Of a stretch of 63,342 nucleotides of DNA, positions 1 through 9,000 are shown in pieces (the stretch's first letter is position 1; every line of letters begins with the position of its first letter). The DNA comes from Castellaniella sp041675725 (GTDB lineage: Bacteria > Pseudomonadota > Gammaproteobacteria > Burkholderiales > Burkholderiaceae_B), in assembly GCF_041675725.1 (NCBI RefSeq), contig NZ_JBAYTI010000008.1, forward strand, positions 1-63,342. The letters are read 5' to 3'. Position numbers and translations under genes: made by a program. A model generated the notes under the pieces. That model saw only the letters and a list, made by a program, of their open reading frames with translations, did no database searches and was not told where the DNA came from.

Positions 1-1
1 C

Positions 2-484
2 CGTTTTGCGTTGCCCAAAGCCTGGCAGGCCCGGCTTTCATACCCCGACCTGCAGGTCTATTTCAAAGACACGCTGGCCTGCCGGCGTACGCCCTCCCCT
101 CAGCAGATATTCGAAGCAATCTGCGAGATCCGCCGCCATAAATTGCCAGATCCCAGCCTGCTGGCCAACGCGGGCAGCTTCTTCAAGAATCCCGTGATCA
201 GCCCGTCAGAGGCCGCGGCACTCCAGACCCGGTTCGATGGTCTGCGCGCGTATCCACAGGCCGATGGATCCGTCAAACTGGCGGCTGGCTGGCTGATCGA
301 GCAAGCAGGTTGGAAAGGCAAGCGCCAGGGCCCGGTGGGCATGCACGCTCGCCAGGCACTGGTGCTGGTCAATTACGGCGGCGCAACAGCGCAAGACGTC
401 TGGGCCCTGGCCGGCGCCGTACAGGCATCCGTTCAGACGCAATTCGGCATTGCACTCGAGGCCGAACCGCTCGCACTTGAATGA
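2..484 (+). CDS. murB: UDP-N-acetylenolpyruvoylglucosamine reductase, C-terminal part
   Basis: MurB is a cytoplasmic FAD enzyme that reduces UDP-GlcNAc-enolpyruvate to UDP-MurNAc with NADPH in peptidoglycan synthesis. The frame is open at the left edge, so only about the last 160 residues are here. They contain the family's GSFFKNP motif, whose serine is the proton donor, and the GWLIEQAGWKG segment of the MurB C-terminal domain. A glutamate in the LEAEP stretch close to the end probably corresponds to the second catalytic residue. An in-frame TTG at 11 is not a real start, because the frame continues upstream. The gene converges on dapB with about 40 bases between the stops. Confidence 0.93.
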   Translation, partial: RFALPKAWQARLSYPDLQVYFKDTLACRRTPSPQQIFEAICEIRRHKLPDPSLLANAGSFFKNPVISPSEAAALQTRFDGLRAYPQADGSVKLAAGWLIEQAGWKGKRQGPVGMHARQALVLVNYGGATAQDVWALAGAVQASVQTQFGIALEAEPLALE

Positions 485-526
485 CCTTCGAATGGTCCTG
501 GGCCGGCCCGCTGGCTGGCCGTGGGC

Positions 527-1315
527 TCAGGCCAATACGTCCTGCATGTCGAACAGGCCGAATTCGCGGCGCGCCAGATACCGGGCCGCCCGAAGGCTGC
601 CCTGGGCGTAGGTGGCGCGGCTGGCCGAGCGGTGAGTGATCTCGATGCGCTCTCCGGTGCCGCAGAAAAAGACGCTGTGATCCCCCACGATGTCCCCACC
701 GCGCAGCACCGAAAACCCGATCCGCCCCGACTGGCGGGGGCCGGTTTCGCCGTGCCGGGCCCAGTCCGCAATGTCGTTCAGGGACTTGCCCCAGGCACTG
801 GCGACGACCTCGCCCATGGCCAGCGCCGTACCGGACGGCGCATCGACCTTGTTGCGGTGATGGGCTTCGAAGATCTCGACGTCGTAGCCGCTGTCGAGCA
901 GCCGGGCCGCCACGTCGAGCAGCTTGAGCGTGGCATTGACGCCCACGCTCATGTTGGGCGCAAAGACGATGGCGGTTTTTTGCGCCGCGCTGCGAATCGC
1001 CTGTTTGCCGGCGCCATCAAAGCCCGTGGTGCCGATGACGCACTTGACGCCATGCTCGACACACGCCTGCAAATGCCGCAACGTGCCTTCGGGACGGGTG
1101 AAATCAATGAGGCAGTCGGCCCCCGCCAGGGCCGATAGCTGGTCGGTGATGACGACCCCGGTGTCCAGCCCCAGGGCGGCCCCGGCATCTTCTCCGAGGC
1201 AGGGGCTGCCCGGCCTGTCCAACGCCACCGTCAAATTCAGGTCGGCCGCTTCGGATACCGCCTGAACCAGCATGCGCCCCATACGTCCGGAAGCGCCCGC
1301 AATTGCAATATGCAT
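527..1315 (-). CDS. dapB: 4-hydroxy-tetrahydrodipicolinate reductase
   Basis: DapB reduces the dihydrodipicolinate precursor with NAD(P)H in lysine and diaminopimelate synthesis. The 262-residue protein has the N-terminal nucleotide motif GASGRMG (residues 7-13), the ATGFD-type loop (GTTGFDG) and the catalytic segment EAHHRNKVDAPSGTA, with the His pair at 152-153 and Lys at 156. The frame extends one codon further to a TTG at 1318, but ATG at 1315 is the better start. That ATG shares its first base with the last base of the bamE stop (TGATG), so translation of the two is probably coupled. Length is normal for the family (E. coli 273). Confidence 0.96.
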   Translation of the reverse strand: MHIAIAGASGRMGRMLVQAVSEAADLNLTVALDRPGSPCLGEDAGAALGLDTGVVITDQLSALAGADCLIDFTRPEGTLRHLQACVEHGVKCVIGTTGFDGAGKQAIRSAAQKTAIVFAPNMSVGVNATLKLLDVAARLLDSGYDVEIFEAHHRNKVDAPSGTALAMGEVVASAWGKSLNDIADWARHGETGPRQSGRIGFSVLRGGDIVGDHSVFFCGTGERIEITHRSASRATYAQGSLRAARYLARREFGLFDMQDVLA

Positions 1316-1812
1316 CAATTTTCAAAACCTTCTTGAATTTGGGGCAGGACTTCGCCTGCCTGGATTTCTGTGTCGACCACTTGACCGAGATCGGGTGATG
1401 TGGCGTCTCGGGCCTCTGTGTCGGCACGGCCTTCCTGTGCCACCTCGGCTGCCGTCGCACCACTGTCGGCGCGCTCGAACGGCTGCCGATCCGGCTGCCT
1501 GTCGCCCGCCCAGCGCACCAGCTGGTCGTGATCGAACCATACGGTGAATTTGCGCAGCTCGTCCTGCCCATAACCCGGCTGATTGTAGAAGGGGTAATCC
1601 CAGCGATCGGCGTGAAAGATGTCCTGCAGCGTCGGAGTGCCCAGCAGGTAACGGACCTGGTCTCGCGTCATGCCGACCTCGAGCCGGGCCACCTGCTCGG
1701 CGGTGATCCAGTTGCCCTGTTGTATGGTGGCCTTGTATGGAAAGCCCCAGTTGGTCGAGCCGCAGCCCGCCAGGCCAAGGGCCAGTACCATGGCCGTTGC
1801 ACACGCCTTCAT
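1315..1812 (-). CDS. bamE: Outer membrane assembly lipoprotein BamE (SmpA/OmlA)
   Basis: BamE is the small lipoprotein of the BAM complex that folds beta-barrel proteins into the outer membrane. Starting at ATG 1812 gives 165 residues with a signal peptide and a lipobox LAGC (Cys17), followed by an SmpA/OmlA domain with the typical VGMTRDQVRYLLGTP segment. The last 50 or so residues are acidic, Ala/Gln-rich and probably disordered, which makes the protein longer than E. coli BamE (113). The open frame reaches 1860, but that start would bury the signal peptide. The gene is divergent from fur, a pairing common in proteobacteria, and overlaps dapB by one base. Confidence 0.94.
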   Translation of the reverse strand: MKACATAMVLALGLAGCGSTNWGFPYKATIQQGNWITAEQVARLEVGMTRDQVRYLLGTPTLQDIFHADRWDYPFYNQPGYGQDELRKFTVWFDHDQLVRWAGDRQPDRQPFERADSGATAAEVAQEGRADTEARDATSPDLGQVVDTEIQAGEVLPQIQEGFEN

Positions 1813-1971
1813 GCGTGAAAGATGATGCGCGATATGGATATGCACAAGAACCCCCATCATGGTCTCGGCAGTTGCAATGATCTGCCACCAAAACCGCTAT
1901 CATAAAGGGAATTCGGAATCTCGCGCGATTGGCCGTGACACTGCCGGCTTGCTTTTCCGGACACAACCCGA

Positions 1972-1983
1972 GATACTTCAGTC
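1972..1983 (+). promoter_or_regulatory. Candidate fur promoter with no leader
   Basis: A -10-like hexamer GATACT (1972-1977) lies six bases before the fur ATG at 1984. TTGCTT at 1949-1954 is a plausible -35 with a 17-base spacer. Transcription would begin at or next to the A of the ATG, and no Shine-Dalgarno sequence is visible. This is inferred from spacing only. Confidence 0.4.
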
Positions 1984-2409
1984 ATGAAAGACCAGATCGA
2001 ACTCAAGAGCATGGGCTTGAAGGCGACCTTCCCGCGCCTCAAGATTCTCGATGTGTTTCGCAAAGCCGAGACCCGTCATCATAGCGCCGAAGACGTCTAC
2101 CGCGCCCTGATTGCCGAAGAAGTCGACATCGGGCTGGCTACCGTCTACCGGGTACTGACCCAATTCGAACAGGCCGGCATCCTGATGCGCAGCCAGTTCG
2201 ACGGCGGCAAGGCGGTGTTCGAGCTCAACGACGGCGACCACCACGACCACCTCATCTGCACCAACTGCGGCCGTGTGGTCGAGTTCTACGACACCGAAAT
2301 CGAAAAGCGCCAGCACCGCATCGCCCGGGAAAACGGGTTCACGCTCGAAAGCCACAACATGATGCTCTACGGCATATGCCCGAAATGCTCACAGGAAAAG
2401 AAACCATAA
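1984..2409 (+). CDS. fur: Ferric uptake regulator Fur
   Basis: Fur is the Fe(II)-dependent repressor of iron uptake genes. The 141-residue protein has the N-terminal winged helix (ATVYRVLTQFEQAG, about residues 52-65). Metal-binding residues follow: His32-His33, the HHDH cluster at 86-89, and two CxxC pairs at Cys92/Cys95 and Cys132/Cys135, the latter a structural zinc site found in many Fur proteins. Its length is normal. The gene stands alone and divergent from bamE. The promoter may give a leaderless message (see separate entry). The next gene downstream encodes a small heme protein. Confidence 0.97.
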   Translation: MKDQIELKSMGLKATFPRLKILDVFRKAETRHHSAEDVYRALIAEEVDIGLATVYRVLTQFEQAGILMRSQFDGGKAVFELNDGDHHDHLICTNCGRVVEFYDTEIEKRQHRIARENGFTLESHNMMLYGICPKCSQEKKP

Positions 2410-2485
2410 CAGCCGCATGGGCTCACCGGGCGCTGTCGGCTTTTCCGTGCGATCCTTGCAAGCCTGACATTACGGAGAACTCACC

Positions 2486-2713
2486 ATGGCCGATACCTGG
2501 CTCACCACGCTCACGACCGCCACGCCTCAAGAAGGCTTCGAACTCGCTATCAAGCTGGCCCGCATGGGGGTGAAATACACCCAACCCTCGGCCGAGGTGC
2601 GCGACAAGCTGCGCCCCGTCTACGGCGAAGACGCCAATGCCCTGATCGCATCCTCGCAGGTCGTCGCCATCAACTTCCAGACGATCGCCGCAGCCAACGG
2701 CTACTGGAAATAA
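2486..2713 (+). CDS. Hexameric tyrosine-coordinated heme protein (HTHP)
   Basis: This 75-residue protein closely matches, from memory, the HTHP family (type member from Silicibacter/Ruegeria pomeroyi), a small helical protein that forms a hexamer with one heme per subunit bound through tyrosine. Peroxidase- and catalase-like activity has been reported for that family; the physiological role is unknown. Diagnostic features are TPQEGFELA (13-21), the RDKLRPVY stretch ending at Tyr46, which is the likely heme ligand, DANALIA (49-55) and the C-terminal FQTIAAANGYW. Its length matches the family. The start has a good GGAG ribosome site. It lies 76 bases after fur on the same strand, so iron- or oxidative-stress-linked expression is possible but not shown. 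Confidence 0.85.
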   Translation: MADTWLTTLTTATPQEGFELAIKLARMGVKYTQPSAEVRDKLRPVYGEDANALIASSQVVAINFQTIAAANGYWK

Positions 2714-2784
2714 CAGGCGGGTGCGGCGCGCCCGCCGACAGGCCGGCGCGGTGATGCCGGTGTTCGGACAGGCATGAAACACGG

Positions 2785-2796
2785 TAAGATTCCGGC
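2785..2796 (+). promoter_or_regulatory. Candidate leaderless promoter of the NUDIX gene
   Basis: TAAGAT (2785-2790) is followed by exactly six bases and then the ATG at 2797. There is no Shine-Dalgarno sequence, and the -35 region (around TTCGGA) is poor. The layout is the same as before dusB, uvrA, ruvB, fur and the efflux adaptor gene. Confidence 0.4.
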
Positions 2797-3384
2797 ATGA
2801 CCGCCTCCGATACCGCCTTTTATCATCCCGCGCCGCGCACCCAGCGGTATTGCTCACAATGCGGGCACGCGCTGAGCCGCAAGATCCCGCCCGACGACAA
2901 CCGCATCCGCGACCTGTGCGTCCACTGCGGTGCCGTGCATTACCAAAACCCGCGCAATGTGGTCGGGATCGTGCCCATCCTGGGCGAACAGGTGCTGCTC
3001 TGTCGGCGGGCCATCGAGCCACGACATGGCAAATGGACGCTGCCGGCGGGTTTCATGGAACTCGGGGAAACCACCCAGCAGGGCGCCACACGGGAAAACC
3101 AGGAAGAATCCGGTGCCGATATTCGCGTGCAGTCCCTATTCACCGTGATCGACGTGCCTTCCGTCAATCAGGTGCACCTGTACTACCTGGCCGAAGTCCT
3201 CAGCCCGAAGCTCGCACCCGGGCCCGAAACCCTGGAAGCTGCATTTTTTGATTTCGATGCCATCCCATGGCGCGAACTGGCCTTTCGTACGGTCAGCACC
3301 ACGCTCGAACACTATCTGAATGACCGGCCAGCGGGGCGGTTTCCTACGCATCACTATGCCATCGACCTGCGTTTTCCGGATTAG
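2797..3384 (+). CDS. NUDIX hydrolase with N-terminal zinc ribbon
   Basis: This 195-residue protein has two Cys pairs (Cys19/Cys22 and Cys41/Cys44) that form a zinc ribbon, then a NUDIX fold. The NUDIX box fits Gx5Ex7REx2EExG exactly (Gly85, Glu91, Arg99-Glu100, Glu103-Glu104, Gly106), so metal-dependent hydrolysis of a nucleoside diphosphate linked to another moiety is expected. The zinc ribbon plus NUDIX layout resembles NudC-type and ADP-ribose pyrophosphatase-like enzymes, but the protein lacks NudC's large N-terminal domain. The substrate cannot be assigned. It ends 10 bases before aat on the same strand. Confidence 0.88.
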   Translation: MTASDTAFYHPAPRTQRYCSQCGHALSRKIPPDDNRIRDLCVHCGAVHYQNPRNVVGIVPILGEQVLLCRRAIEPRHGKWTLPAGFMELGETTQQGATRENQEESGADIRVQSLFTVIDVPSVNQVHLYYLAEVLSPKLAPGPETLEAAFFDFDAIPWRELAFRTVSTTLEHYLNDRPAGRFPTHHYAIDLRFPD

Positions 3385-3393
3385 CGTTCGGCC

Positions 3394-4224
3394 ATGAAAC
3401 CGATCTGGGTCGATGTGCACGCACCGCTCCCCGACCCCCTCAAAGAACCCGTGCGGGATCTCGTGGCATTGGGTTTCGACCTGTCCACCGCACGCCTGCG
3501 CGAGGCCTACGCCAAGGGCTTGTTTCCATGGTTCGCGCCCGGCGATCCGGTTCTGTGGTGGAGCCCGGACCCACGCATGGTACTGGTCTGCGCAGACCTG
3601 CACATCAGCCGCTCGCTGGCCAAGCGCGTACGCCAGTTCGACCGGCCCGACGGCCGTTTGCGGGTGACGCTGAACCTCGCCTGCGAGGCTGTCATGCACC
3701 AATGCGCCCGGCGCCTCGGCAACCGGATCGCCCCCGGTGCCGCGCTGCGGGGCCGGCCGCTGCCCACGCAATCGGCCACACGACGCTGGTCAACCACCTC
3801 GACCTGGATCACGCCCGACATCATTCAGGCCTATTTGGCGTGGCATCGACAGGGCCACGTGCAGAGTGTCGAAGTCTGGATCGACGAGCAACTCGCAGGC
3901 GGCCTGTATGGGGTCAGCCTGGGGCGTTGTTTCTTTGGCGAATCGATGTTCAGCCGGGTGAGCGACACCAGCAAAGTGGCCCTGGCTTACCTGGCAAGAC
4001 ATCTGCAAGTCCTTGGCGTACCATGGGTAGACTGCCAGCAGGAAACCCCGCACCTGGCCCGCATGGGGGCCCGCAGCATACCGCGCCACCAATTCCTGAC
4101 CGCGCTGGCCGAACTGGGCCCGGCCCCCATGCCGCACTGGGGGCGCGGGCGCCTGCGGGCAGACGGGCAACTGTGCGATGAACCGTGCGATGATCAGCCG
4201 ACAGGCCCAACACCCCCGCCATGA
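3394..4224 (+). CDS. aat: Leucyl/phenylalanyl-tRNA--protein transferase
   Basis: Aat adds Leu or Phe from aminoacyl-tRNA to proteins with N-terminal Arg or Lys, marking them for ClpS/ClpAP degradation. The 276-residue protein shows the family blocks FPWFAPGDPVLWWSPDPR, the GGLYGVSLGRCFFGESMFS core and the WVDCQQETPHLARMGAR segment. It is slightly longer than the E. coli protein (234) owing to the N-terminus and a Pro-rich tail. Its stop overlaps the bpt start by four bases (ATGA). The pairing of aat with bpt puts both bacterial N-end-rule transferases in one operon. Confidence 0.96.
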   Translation: MKPIWVDVHAPLPDPLKEPVRDLVALGFDLSTARLREAYAKGLFPWFAPGDPVLWWSPDPRMVLVCADLHISRSLAKRVRQFDRPDGRLRVTLNLACEAVMHQCARRLGNRIAPGAALRGRPLPTQSATRRWSTTSTWITPDIIQAYLAWHRQGHVQSVEVWIDEQLAGGLYGVSLGRCFFGESMFSRVSDTSKVALAYLARHLQVLGVPWVDCQQETPHLARMGARSIPRHQFLTALAELGPAPMPHWGRGRLRADGQLCDEPCDDQPTGPTPPP

Positions 4225-4955
4225 GTACCCCACACGAGTCCGTCTTCCGCCATCTGCAGTTCTACGTCACGGCGCCCTATCCCTGCAGCTACCTGCCGGG
4301 GCGCATGGCGCGATCCGAGGTGGTGGCCCCCGCCCATCTGGTCGACGCCGGCCTGTACGACCGGCTCATCGAACAAGGTTTCCGACGCAGCGGCCTGTTC
4401 ATCTATCGGCCGGCGTGCCAAACCTGCAAGGCCTGTGTCCCCATCCGGGTGGATGCCCGGCGTTTTGTGCGCAACCGCACACAAGACAAGCTGTGGCGCC
4501 GCATGAACGCACAGCTGCAGGTGCGCCTCGGCCCCTTGCACTGGGACGAGGCGCACTTTCGCCTGTATCTCAGGTACCAGCAGGTGCGTCATCGGGGTTC
4601 GGGCATGGACGAAGACGACCCGGCGCAATACACCCAGTTCCTGTTGAACAGCCAGGTCCGTTCCAGCCTGGTCGAATTCCACGACCCCGACGGGATCCTG
4701 CGCATGGTAGCCATCATGGACCGCCTCGACCAGGGCCTCTCGGCCGTCTATACGTTCTACGATCCCGACGCCCACGGCAGCCTGGGTACGTACGCCATTC
4801 TCTGGCAGCTCGAATATTGCCGCCAGCGCCGCCAGCCATGGCTGTATCTGGGCTACTGGATTGCGCAAAGCCCCAAAATGGCCTACAAGGCAGGGTTTCA
4901 TCCCCACCAGATCCTGCAGGACGGGCGCTGGATCACACCAGGCCCATCCCACTGA
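4221..4955 (+). CDS. bpt: Aspartate/glutamate leucyltransferase
   Basis: Bpt transfers Leu from Leu-tRNA to proteins with N-terminal Asp or Glu, feeding them into the N-end degradation route. The 244-residue protein has the ATE-type N-terminal domain with CQTCKAC (a cluster of conserved cysteines), VPIRVDARRF, and a C-terminal acetyltransferase-like fold ending in the YLGYWI and MAYKAGFHP motifs. It overlaps aat by ATGA and is followed seven bases later by pyrD on the same strand, so the three are probably co-transcribed. Confidence 0.95.
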   Translation: MSTPHESVFRHLQFYVTAPYPCSYLPGRMARSEVVAPAHLVDAGLYDRLIEQGFRRSGLFIYRPACQTCKACVPIRVDARRFVRNRTQDKLWRRMNAQLQVRLGPLHWDEAHFRLYLRYQQVRHRGSGMDEDDPAQYTQFLLNSQVRSSLVEFHDPDGILRMVAIMDRLDQGLSAVYTFYDPDAHGSLGTYAILWQLEYCRQRRQPWLYLGYWIAQSPKMAYKAGFHPHQILQDGRWITPGPSH

Positions 4956-4962
4956 ACCCGCC

Positions 4963-6030
4963 ATGCCGCTATTGTCCAGAGCCTATCCGCTGGCCCGCGC
5001 CGCCCTGTTTTCGATGGACGCCGAGCGCGCCCACGAGCTGACCCTGGCCGCCCTGAAAAAAACCCATGCCTGCCGCGTGGCTCGCCCCCTGATCCAGGCC
5101 AGCCGCCCACCGTCCGGTACCGCCTGCACCCTGATGGGCCTGTCGCTGCCCAATGCCGTGGGGCTGGCTGCCGGCCTGGATAAAAATGGCGCCTATATCG
5201 ATGCCCTGGGCGCCCTGGGCTTCGGCTTCATCGAGGTCGGCACGGTCACGCCCCGGCCGCAGCCCGGCAACCCCAAGCCCCGATTGTTCCGCCTTCCGGC
5301 CGCACGCAGCCTGATCAACCGCATGGGCTTCAACAATCACGGCCTGGACGCCTTCCTGGACAACGTGCAGGCCAGCCGCTGGCGCCGCGAGGGTGGCGTG
5401 CTGGGCCTGAACATCGGCAAAAATGCCGACACCCCCATCGAGCGGGCCATCGACGACTATCTGCTGTGCCTGGATGGCGTCTATCCCCATGCCGACTACG
5501 TCACGCTGAACATCTCCTCGCCCAACACCAGTCAGCTGCGCAGCCTGCAGGGGCATGATGCCCTGGACGCCCTGCTGGCGGCCATACAGGCCCGGCGCCA
5601 GCTGCTCGCCGACCGCCACGGCCGCAAGCCGCCGCTGGTCGTAAAAATCGCGCCCGATCTGCAGGCTGAAGAAATCGATGCCGTGGCCGAGCTGGTACCG
5701 GCTCATGGCATCGATGGCATCATCGCCACCAACACCACCCTGTCCCGCACAGCCGTGCAGGGCCTGGCCCACGCCAGCGAGCCAGGCGGCCTCTCGGGCC
5801 CGCCGGTGCACGAACTTTCGCTCGACGTCATCCGCCGGCTGCGTACGCGCCTGGGCTCCGAGACCGCCATCATCGGCGTCGGGGGCATCGAACAGGCCAC
5901 ACAGGCCATTGAAAAAATCCAGGCGGGGGCGAACGCCGTGCAGCTGTACACCGGCCTGATCTATCGCGGCCCGGTCCTGGTGGCCGAATGCGTTCAGGCG
6001 CTGGCAGCCTTGTCGGCCACCACGGCCTGA
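4963..6030 (+). CDS. pyrD: Dihydroorotate dehydrogenase (quinone), class 2
   Basis: PyrD is the FMN enzyme at the inner membrane that oxidises dihydroorotate to orotate with a quinone acceptor in pyrimidine synthesis. The 355-residue protein has the class 2 N-terminal membrane-associated helices, GLAAGLDKNG, the EVGTVTPRPQPGNPKPR block, NISSPNTSQLR carrying the catalytic serine of class 2 enzymes, and the FMN phosphate site IIGVGGIE. The open frame runs upstream to 4861 inside bpt; ATG 4963 fits the family N-terminus. Its last 37 bases overlap the 3' end of the RND pump gene on the other strand. Confidence 0.97.
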   Translation: MPLLSRAYPLARAALFSMDAERAHELTLAALKKTHACRVARPLIQASRPPSGTACTLMGLSLPNAVGLAAGLDKNGAYIDALGALGFGFIEVGTVTPRPQPGNPKPRLFRLPAARSLINRMGFNNHGLDAFLDNVQASRWRREGGVLGLNIGKNADTPIERAIDDYLLCLDGVYPHADYVTLNISSPNTSQLRSLQGHDALDALLAAIQARRQLLADRHGRKPPLVVKIAPDLQAEEIDAVAELVPAHGIDGIIATNTTLSRTAVQGLAHASEPGGLSGPPVHELSLDVIRRLRTRLGSETAIIGVGGIEQATQAIEKIQAGANAVQLYTGLIYRGPVLVAECVQALAALSATTA

Positions 6031-9000
6031 GGGCTGCGGCTGAAACGCCGATGCACCTGGTCCAGGTAAAGATAGATCACCGGCGTGGTGAACAGCGTCA
6101 ATGCCTGAGACAACAGCAAACCGCCCACCATGGCATAGCCCAGAGGCTGGCGCAGCTCGGAGCCTGCCCCGCTGCCCAGCATCAGGGGCAGGCCAGCGAA
6201 CAGCGCGCACAACGTGGTCATCATGATGGGCCTGAAACGCAGCAGGCAGGCCTGATAAATCGCTTCGCGCGGGCTCAGGCCCTGCCTGCGCTCGGCGGCC
6301 AGGGCGAAATCGATCAGCATGATGCCGTTCTTCTTGACGATACCGATGAGCAGCAGGATGCCGATGACGGCGATCACGCTCAGGTCGAAGCCGTTGGCCA
6401 TGAGAATGAGCAAAGCGCCCACCCCCGCCGACGGCAGCGTGGACAGGATGGTGAGCGGGTGGATGTAGCTTTCATACAATAGCCCGAGCACGATGTACAC
6501 GGCCACCAGGGCCGCGGCGATGAGATAGGGCTGGGAGGCCAGCGACTCTTCGAACACCTGTGCCGTGCCCTGGAATGAGCCCTGCACCGACAGCGGTACG
6601 GCCATTTCGCGTTCCGCCGCATAGATTGCGTTCACGGCCTGGCCCAGGGCCACGCCGGGCGCCAGGTTGAACGAGATCGTGACGGCCGGAAACTGGCCCT
6701 GGTGGTTGATGGACAGGAACCCCGGACGGCTGGTGTCCACCTGTACCAGGCTGGACAACGGCACCTGCTCGCCCGTGACGGGCGACCGAATGTAGAGCCG
6801 CGAGAACACGGCCGGATCCGATTGCCAGCGCGGGTCGATCTCGAGTATGACCTGGTAGCTGTTGATCTGGGTGGAATACTGGGCCACCTGGCGCTGGCCG
6901 AGCGCATTGTAGATCGTGCTGTCGATCATGGCCGGCGTGATGCCGAACATCGCGGCACGCTGCCGGTCGATGGTGACCATCACCGTATTGGCGCCGCTTT
7001 GCTGGTCGGTGGCCAGGTCCGTGAGCTGCGGCAGCTGGTGAAAGCGCTCGAGCAGCCGCGGCGCCCACGTGTTCAGTTCTTCCAGGTCGGCACTGGTGAG
7101 GGTGTACTGGTACTGCGAGCGCGACATGCGGCCGCCCACGTTGATATCCTGCCCCGCCTGCAGGAACAGCTGCACGCCGGGGATTTCCGCCAGCTGCGTG
7201 CGCAGGCGCGCGATGACCTGGTCGGCTGAAGCCTTGCGACCCTCGCTGCGCGGGCGCAAGCTGATGAAGAACCGCCCGGTGTTGAAAGTGGGCGCATTGC
7301 TGCTCATGCCGAATGCCGCGACGTCCGGATCCTGCCGGATCACCTCGGCCAATGCCATCATGCGCTCGTTCATGGCCTCGAAGGAACTGTCCTGCGAGGT
7401 CTCGGCCACGCCGAAGATGGCGCCGGTATCCTGCTGCGGGAAGAACCCCTTGGGGATCACGACGAACAGCACGGCCGAGGCCACGACCGTGGCCAGAAAC
7501 ACCAGCAGGGTCGCAAGGCGGTGGTCGAGCACGAAATCCAGCCCCCGCCGATAACCCGCCAGCAAGTGCTCGAAACCCGCCTCGAAGACCCGATACAACC
7601 AACCATGGCGCTGCCCGGACACCTTGCGCAGGTAGCGCGAACACAGCATCGGCGTCAGGCTCAGCGTGATGGCCACCGAAATCATCACGGTCATCGTGAC
7701 CGTCATGGCGAACTCACGGAACAGCCGCCCCACCATGCCGCTCATGAGCAGCAAGGGGATGAACACCGCCACCAGCGACACTGAAATCGACACGATGGTG
7801 AAGCCGATCTCGGCCGAACCCTGGAGCGCCGCCTGCATGGGCGGCTTCCCGTCTTCGACGTGGCGCCAGATGTTTTCCAGCATGACGACCGCATCATCGA
7901 CAATGAAACCGACCGAAATCGTCAGCGCCATCAGGGACAGGTTGTCCAGGCTGTAGCCCACCAGATACATGAGCGCGAACGTGCCCATCAGCGCCAGCGG
8001 CACCGTGGCGCTGGCGATCAGCGTCCCGGCCACATTGCGCAGGAACATGAAGATCACCAGCACGACCAGGGCAATCGAGAGCAGCAGCGTGAATTCGACC
8101 TCGAGCACGGAGGCCCGGATGTTCTGTGTGCGGTCCATGAGCGTACTGACATGGATGCTGGCCGGCATCGAGGCCATCAGGCGCGGCAGTTCGGCGCGGA
8201 TGCGTTCGACCGTGTCGATGACGTTGGCGCCCGGCTGCTTGGTGATGCCCATGACCAGCGAACGGCCATCCAGCGCCGCGTCTTCGGCATCCGCCCCGGC
8301 GCCGGCAAAGGCCCATCCCGCCTGCTTCATGTCTTCGGGGCCTGGTACGGCCCGGCCGATGTCACGCACCCGGATCGGCGCACCATTGCGCCAGGCGATG
8401 ATCACGTCATTCCAGGGCTCGACCTCGAGGATCTGGTCGTTGGTGTAAATGGTATAGCTTTGGCGCGAGCCGTCGATGATCCCCTTGGGCTGGTTCACCG
8501 TCGTCGTGGCGATCACGTTGCGGATGGCATCCAGGTCCAGGTCCAGCGCCGCGATTTTTTCGGGGTCGACCTGAATGCGCACGGCCGGCTTCTTTTGCCC
8601 CCAGATGACGACCTGGCCCACCCCCTCGATGCGCGACAGCTGCTGCGCCAGGATGTTGTCGGCAAAATCGTTGACTTCGGTGATAGGCAGCACGTCCGAC
8701 TGCACGGACATGATCAGAATGGAGAAATCCGCCGGATTGATCTTGCGAAACGTGGGCGGGCTGCTGAGATTCGACGGCAGTTGGCGCGAGGCAGCGTTGA
8801 TGGCGCTTTGCACGTCCAGTGCCGCACCATCGATGTCGCGATCCAGATCGAACTGCAGCGTGATCCGGGTGGAGCCCAGTGCATTCTCGGAGCTCATCTG
8901 CTGCAGCCCGGGAATCGTCGAAAATTCGCGCTCCAGTGGCTGGGCGACGCTGGTGGCCATAGTTTCCGGGTTCCCGCCCGGCAGGCGGGCCATCACCTGT

